Positions 61,408 through 64,000 of a DNA stretch of 64,000 nucleotides are shown in pieces. The position numbers and the translations under genes were made by a program. Every line of letters begins with the position of its first letter. Position 1 is the stretch's first letter. The notes under the pieces are model-generated. The model ran no database searches and was not told the DNA's origin. It worked only from the letters and a program-made list of their open reading frames with translations. Origin of the DNA: Alphaproteobacteria bacterium HGW-Alphaproteobacteria-18 (GTDB lineage: Bacteria > Pseudomonadota > Alphaproteobacteria > Caulobacterales > Hyphomonadaceae); assembly GCA_002841155.1 (NCBI GenBank), contig PHEH01000001.1, positions 407,076 through 471,075 on the forward strand, given 5' to 3'.

Positions 61408-63019
61408 GGTGAGTCTCGTTTACGGTCCCGATCCAGACACCGAATGCCGGCAAGCTCTCAGGCACTTCCATACGCCCATTTGATGAAAGCAATGTCTTTG
61501 CCTGCCTCGTCAGGGCAGCGTCTACCGTCACAGGCGCCCCGCCCAGATTGAATAGGCACAGAATACGCTCACCCCCCCAGTAACGCGCGAGCGCGAGCAG
61601 GTTTCCTTGCGTTTCGGGAAAACTCACATCTCCGAGCCGGAGCGTATTTGAACTGGCGCGAAGGGAAATCACGAGCCGCGTGAACTCCAGCACTGAAAAG
61701 GGCTGTCCATACTGCGCCGCAGCTGCCTGCAACGCATGACCTTCGCCAACCGGCAACCAGGGTTTCACCTCAGAGAAGCCCGCATAGCCGTTGTCATTGA
61801 TCCAGGGCATGGGCGTGCGTGCGCCGTCGCGGCCAAGGGTCAGCGGCCAGTTGGCGATGGCTTCGGGGTCTTGCAGGTCTTCGAAAGCGATCTCCGCCTG
61901 TGTGAGACCGAGTTCCTCCCCCTGATAAAGGATTGGATTGCCGCGCAGACAGAGCAGCAGCGCATTTGTCAGCTTTGCATAGGCCTCAAGATCGCCCCCT
62001 GGCGGGCACCAGCGGCTGACGCAGCGGGGCGCGTCGTGATTGGAGAAGGCCCACGCCGCCCAACCTTCGCTGACGGGGCCTGCCCAATTCATCTGTGAGG
62101 CCTTCACCCGGCGCGGGGAGAGCGATTGCGCATAGAGGAAGTCGAAGCTGTAGGCTGAGCTGAGCCGGCCTTCAGAGGTGAAGGCGCGCATTTCCGGGAT
62201 TGGATCAGGTCCCGGCACTTCGGCCACCGTGTAGATGTCGCCATACGTATCCGCCAGCGCCCTTACTCGCTCCATGAATTTCGGAATGTCGGGGTGGGAC
62301 TGGTTGTGGATGTGATGCTGGAGGTCAAACGGCCGCGTGATCGTCCGTCCCTCGGCTGGCCAGGGCGGATTGTCCCGGAACTCCGGATCGAACATCGCGA
62401 AGTTGATTGCGTCGAGGCGGAAGCCATCCACGCCCCGGTCCAGCCAGAACTTGGCAACGGCCAGAAGCGCGTCCTGAACCTCGGGATTATGGACGTTGAG
62501 CTGAGGCTGGCTGCCAAGGAAATTGTGCATGAAATACTGGCCGCGCCTCGCATCCCAGGTCCAGGCCGGGCCGCCGAAGACCGACTGCCAGTTGTTGGGC
62601 GGCGTGCCGTCCGGCCTGGCATCCCGCCACACAAACCAGTCTGCTTTCGGATTTTTCCGCGATGCGCGGCTTTCAGCAAACCAGGCATGTTCATCAGACG
62701 TGTGCGCATAGACCTGATCGATGATGACCTTCAGGCCAAGGCTACGCGCCCGCGCCACAAGCGCGTCGAAATCCGCGAGCGTGCCGAAAACCGGATCAAC
62801 GTCGCAATAGTCGGAGACGTCATAGCCAAAGTCCTTCATCGGCGAGCGAAAGAAGGGCGAGATCCAGATGGCTGAGACACCGAGCGCGGCGATGTGATCA
62901 AGCCGGCGGGTGATCCCCGGCAGGTCGCCCACGCCGTCGCCGTTGGTGTCCTGATAAGAGCGCGGATAGATCTGGTAGATCAGCGCGCCGCGCCACCAGG
63001 GTTGCGTCTCAGGGCTCAT
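61403..63019 (-). CDS. Alpha-glucosidase, glycoside hydrolase family 13 (subfamily 23-like)
   Basis: 538 residues without a signal peptide, so cytoplasmic. Catalytic residues by family pattern: nucleophile Asp203 (GFRLD), acid/base Glu267 (VAEV) and stabilising Asp329 (NHD). Region I reads DQVYAHTSDEHAWF, the form seen in GH13_23 alpha-glucosidases. Such enzymes release glucose from short alpha-glucosides (maltose, sucrose-like sugars). It lies just upstream of zwf-pgl-edd-glk on the same strand, so the product would feed Glk. No transporter or regulator gene is adjacent. Confidence 0.9.
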   Translation of the reverse strand: MSPETQPWWRGALIYQIYPRSYQDTNGDGVGDLPGITRRLDHIAALGVSAIWISPFFRSPMKDFGYDVSDYCDVDPVFGTLADFDALVARARSLGLKVIIDQVYAHTSDEHAWFAESRASRKNPKADWFVWRDARPDGTPPNNWQSVFGGPAWTWDARRGQYFMHNFLGSQPQLNVHNPEVQDALLAVAKFWLDRGVDGFRLDAINFAMFDPEFRDNPPWPAEGRTITRPFDLQHHIHNQSHPDIPKFMERVRALADTYGDIYTVAEVPGPDPIPEMRAFTSEGRLSSAYSFDFLYAQSLSPRRVKASQMNWAGPVSEGWAAWAFSNHDAPRCVSRWCPPGGDLEAYAKLTNALLLCLRGNPILYQGEELGLTQAEIAFEDLQDPEAIANWPLTLGRDGARTPMPWINDNGYAGFSEVKPWLPVGEGHALQAAAAQYGQPFSVLEFTRLVISLRASSNTLRLGDVSFPETQGNLLALARYWGGERILCLFNLGGAPVTVDAALTRQAKTLLSSNGRMEVPESLPAFGVWIGTVNETHQ

Positions 63020-63134
63020 GGGAAACTCCGCAGTTTGCTTCCTTCAAGCTGTCTGCCGCTGCGCCACCAATGACAAGGGGGCGCCAGCGCGGAAACGCAC
63101 CAGGCCACCCTCTTGAAATGTCTGGAATTAGGCC

Positions 63135-63210
<76 letters not shown>

Positions 63211-63289
63211 AAGGCTGGAAGGCATTTGCCCCAACTCTGGGATTGCTGCAAGCCTGTGCCTGATAAAGTCACAAGGGAGATTTCACGCC

Positions 63290-63838
63290 ATGCCTCGCCT
63301 GCCCTATCCGGAAGACCTCAGCATGTTCGCTCCCGGCGGTGATAAAGTGCTCAGCAATCTCGCCCCGCTGAACGTTTTCAAGATGCTGGCGCATGCACCG
63401 CATATGCTTAAACCTTTCGTGTCCATGGGCACGGCCTTCCTCATCCAGGGCAAGATGGACCCGGTGACGCGTGAATGCGTCGTTCTCCGAGTCGGGTACC
63501 TCTCCGCCGCGCGCTATGAGACCACCCAGCACGAGGCCATTGGCCTTGCCGTGGGCATGACACCTGAACTCATCGAGGCGGTAAAGGAAGGCCCCACCGC
63601 CAAGGGGCTGACCGAGGAACAACGGATCGCGCTCAGCTTTACCGATCACCTCGTTGCCCATCCCCATCCCTCAGACGCGCAGGTTGAGGCAGCAAAAGCC
63701 CATTTCGGCCTGGCGGGGCTGGAGGAACTCGTCCTGCTGATCGGTTACTACATGATGGTCTGCCGCTTCCTCGAAACCTTTGGCGTCGATATCGAAGAAG
63801 GCGGCCCCAAGGGCGCCGCGATCGTCGACCGTCAATAA
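63290..63838 (+). CDS. Carboxymuconolactone decarboxylase (AhpD-like) family protein
   Basis: 182 residues with the CMD/AhpD-like helical domain in two parts: MDPVTRECVVLRVGYLSAARYETTQHEAIGLAVGMTPELIEAV and LTEEQRIALSFTDHLVAH. The CxxC of peroxidase-type members is absent (only His of the motif is kept), so it should not be an AhpD-type disulfide reductase; substrate unknown. The ATG has the strong site AAGGGAG 10 nt upstream. It is transcribed opposite to tRNA-Trp and tuf. Confidence 0.88.
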   Translation: MPRLPYPEDLSMFAPGGDKVLSNLAPLNVFKMLAHAPHMLKPFVSMGTAFLIQGKMDPVTRECVVLRVGYLSAARYETTQHEAIGLAVGMTPELIEAVKEGPTAKGLTEEQRIALSFTDHLVAHPHPSDAQVEAAKAHFGLAGLEELVLLIGYYMMVCRFLETFGVDIEEGGPKGAAIVDRQ

Positions 63839-63842
63839 GCCC

Positions 63843-63875
63843 AAAAGAAAACGGGCGGCAGTTGCCTGCCGCCCG
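63843..63875 (-). terminator. Rho-independent terminator of tuf
   Basis: CGGGCGGCAG and CTGCCGCCCG form a perfect 10-bp stem with a 4-nt loop. On the minus strand it is followed by TTTTCTTTT, matching termination of tuf, whose stop is 26 nt upstream. On the plus strand CTTCACTTTTC follows, so it may also weakly end the CMD-family gene. Confidence 0.88.
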
Positions 63876-63901
63876 CTTCACTTTTCGCCGGAGCGAGAAG
63901 C

Positions 63902-64000
63902 TTACTTCTTGATTTCGGACACGACGCCGGCGCCGACGGTGCGGCCGCCTTCGCGGATGGCGAAGCGCAGGCCCTTGTCCATGGCGATCGGGTTGATCAG
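63902..64000 (-). CDS. tuf: Elongation factor Tu, 3' end only
   Basis: The last 32 codons of EF-Tu are visible (…[25 protein letters not shown]). This is the invariant C-terminal beta-barrel segment of EF-Tu. The rest of the gene lies beyond the window edge. A strong terminator follows. Confidence 0.97.
   Translation of the reverse strand: MINPIAMDKGLRFAIREGGRTVGAGVVSEIKK

Overview
The window is a compact stretch of alphaproteobacterial core chromosome. It is GC-rich, nearly every gene is recognisable, many genes overlap by 1-4 nt, and no stretch of 300 bases or more lacks a gene. The order (trpE-G-D-C / lexA / comEC / gltX / gltA / lpxB-I-A-D / ompH / bamA / rseP / dxr / cdsA / uppS / frr / pyrH / tsf / rpsB / dnaE / lolD / lolC / proS / mce / rnj / coaX / birA / nuoN-A) is the classic alphaproteobacterial backbone. 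The zwf-pgl-edd-glk operon fits the Caulobacterales. A member of the Hyphomonadaceae (Hyphomonas-like) is my best guess; that is inference, not proof. I see no prophage, insertion sequence, CRISPR array, toxin-antitoxin pair or defence island, and no obviously foreign block.

Layout. 1-3.7 kb: the 3' end of a cyclopropane-fatty-acid-synthase-type methyltransferase, then pyrG, secG and tpiA on the minus strand. 3.8-10.3 kb (plus): ppiD-trpE-trpG-trpD-trpC chained by start/stop overlaps, then lexA behind a perfect GAAC-N7-GAAC SOS box. 10.2-15.3 kb: comEC (minus), gltX and gltA (plus). 15.2-29.5 kb (minus): envelope and translation genes (lipid A, Skp, BamA, RseP, MEP pathway, undecaprenyl-PP synthase, Frr, PyrH, EF-Ts, S2). 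29.5-40.3 kb (minus): dnaE, lipoprotein export (lolDC), proS, a DUF1467 membrane protein, methylmalonyl-CoA epimerase, RNase J, CoaX and BirA. 40.3-56.1 kb (minus): a complete 14-subunit complex I operon, nuoA to nuoN, carrying three extra genes: a SnoaL-like protein and a VOC/glyoxalase protein between nuoD and nuoE, and a small membrane protein between nuoF and nuoG. 56.3-63.0 kb (minus): a glucose module of a GH13 alpha-glucosidase and zwf-pgl-edd-glk. 63.1-64 kb: tRNA-Trp, a carboxymuconolactone-decarboxylase-family gene and the 3' end of tuf.

How the genes work together. The alpha-glucosidase would release glucose, Glk would phosphorylate it, and Zwf, Pgl and Edd would carry it to KDPG (eda is not in this window). 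NADH from central metabolism, including citrate synthase, would feed the complex I encoded next door. The lpx/skp/bam/rseP/cdsA/uppS/lol genes form an outer-membrane and envelope biogenesis set.

The points most worth a second look are departures from the standard backbone rather than a new system. fabZ is missing between lpxD and lpxA. moaC-moeA, usual between trpC and lexA in several relatives, are absent. Two small soluble-protein genes are translationally coupled inside the nuo operon. The gltA terminator lies inside the coding sequence of the convergent lpxB. lexA and comEC overlap tail to tail in a perfect inverted repeat that carries both stop codons. A LacI-like palindrome upstream of zwf overlaps the stop codon of the preceding gene. 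I did not find convincing evidence of an undescribed defence, mobile or signalling system.
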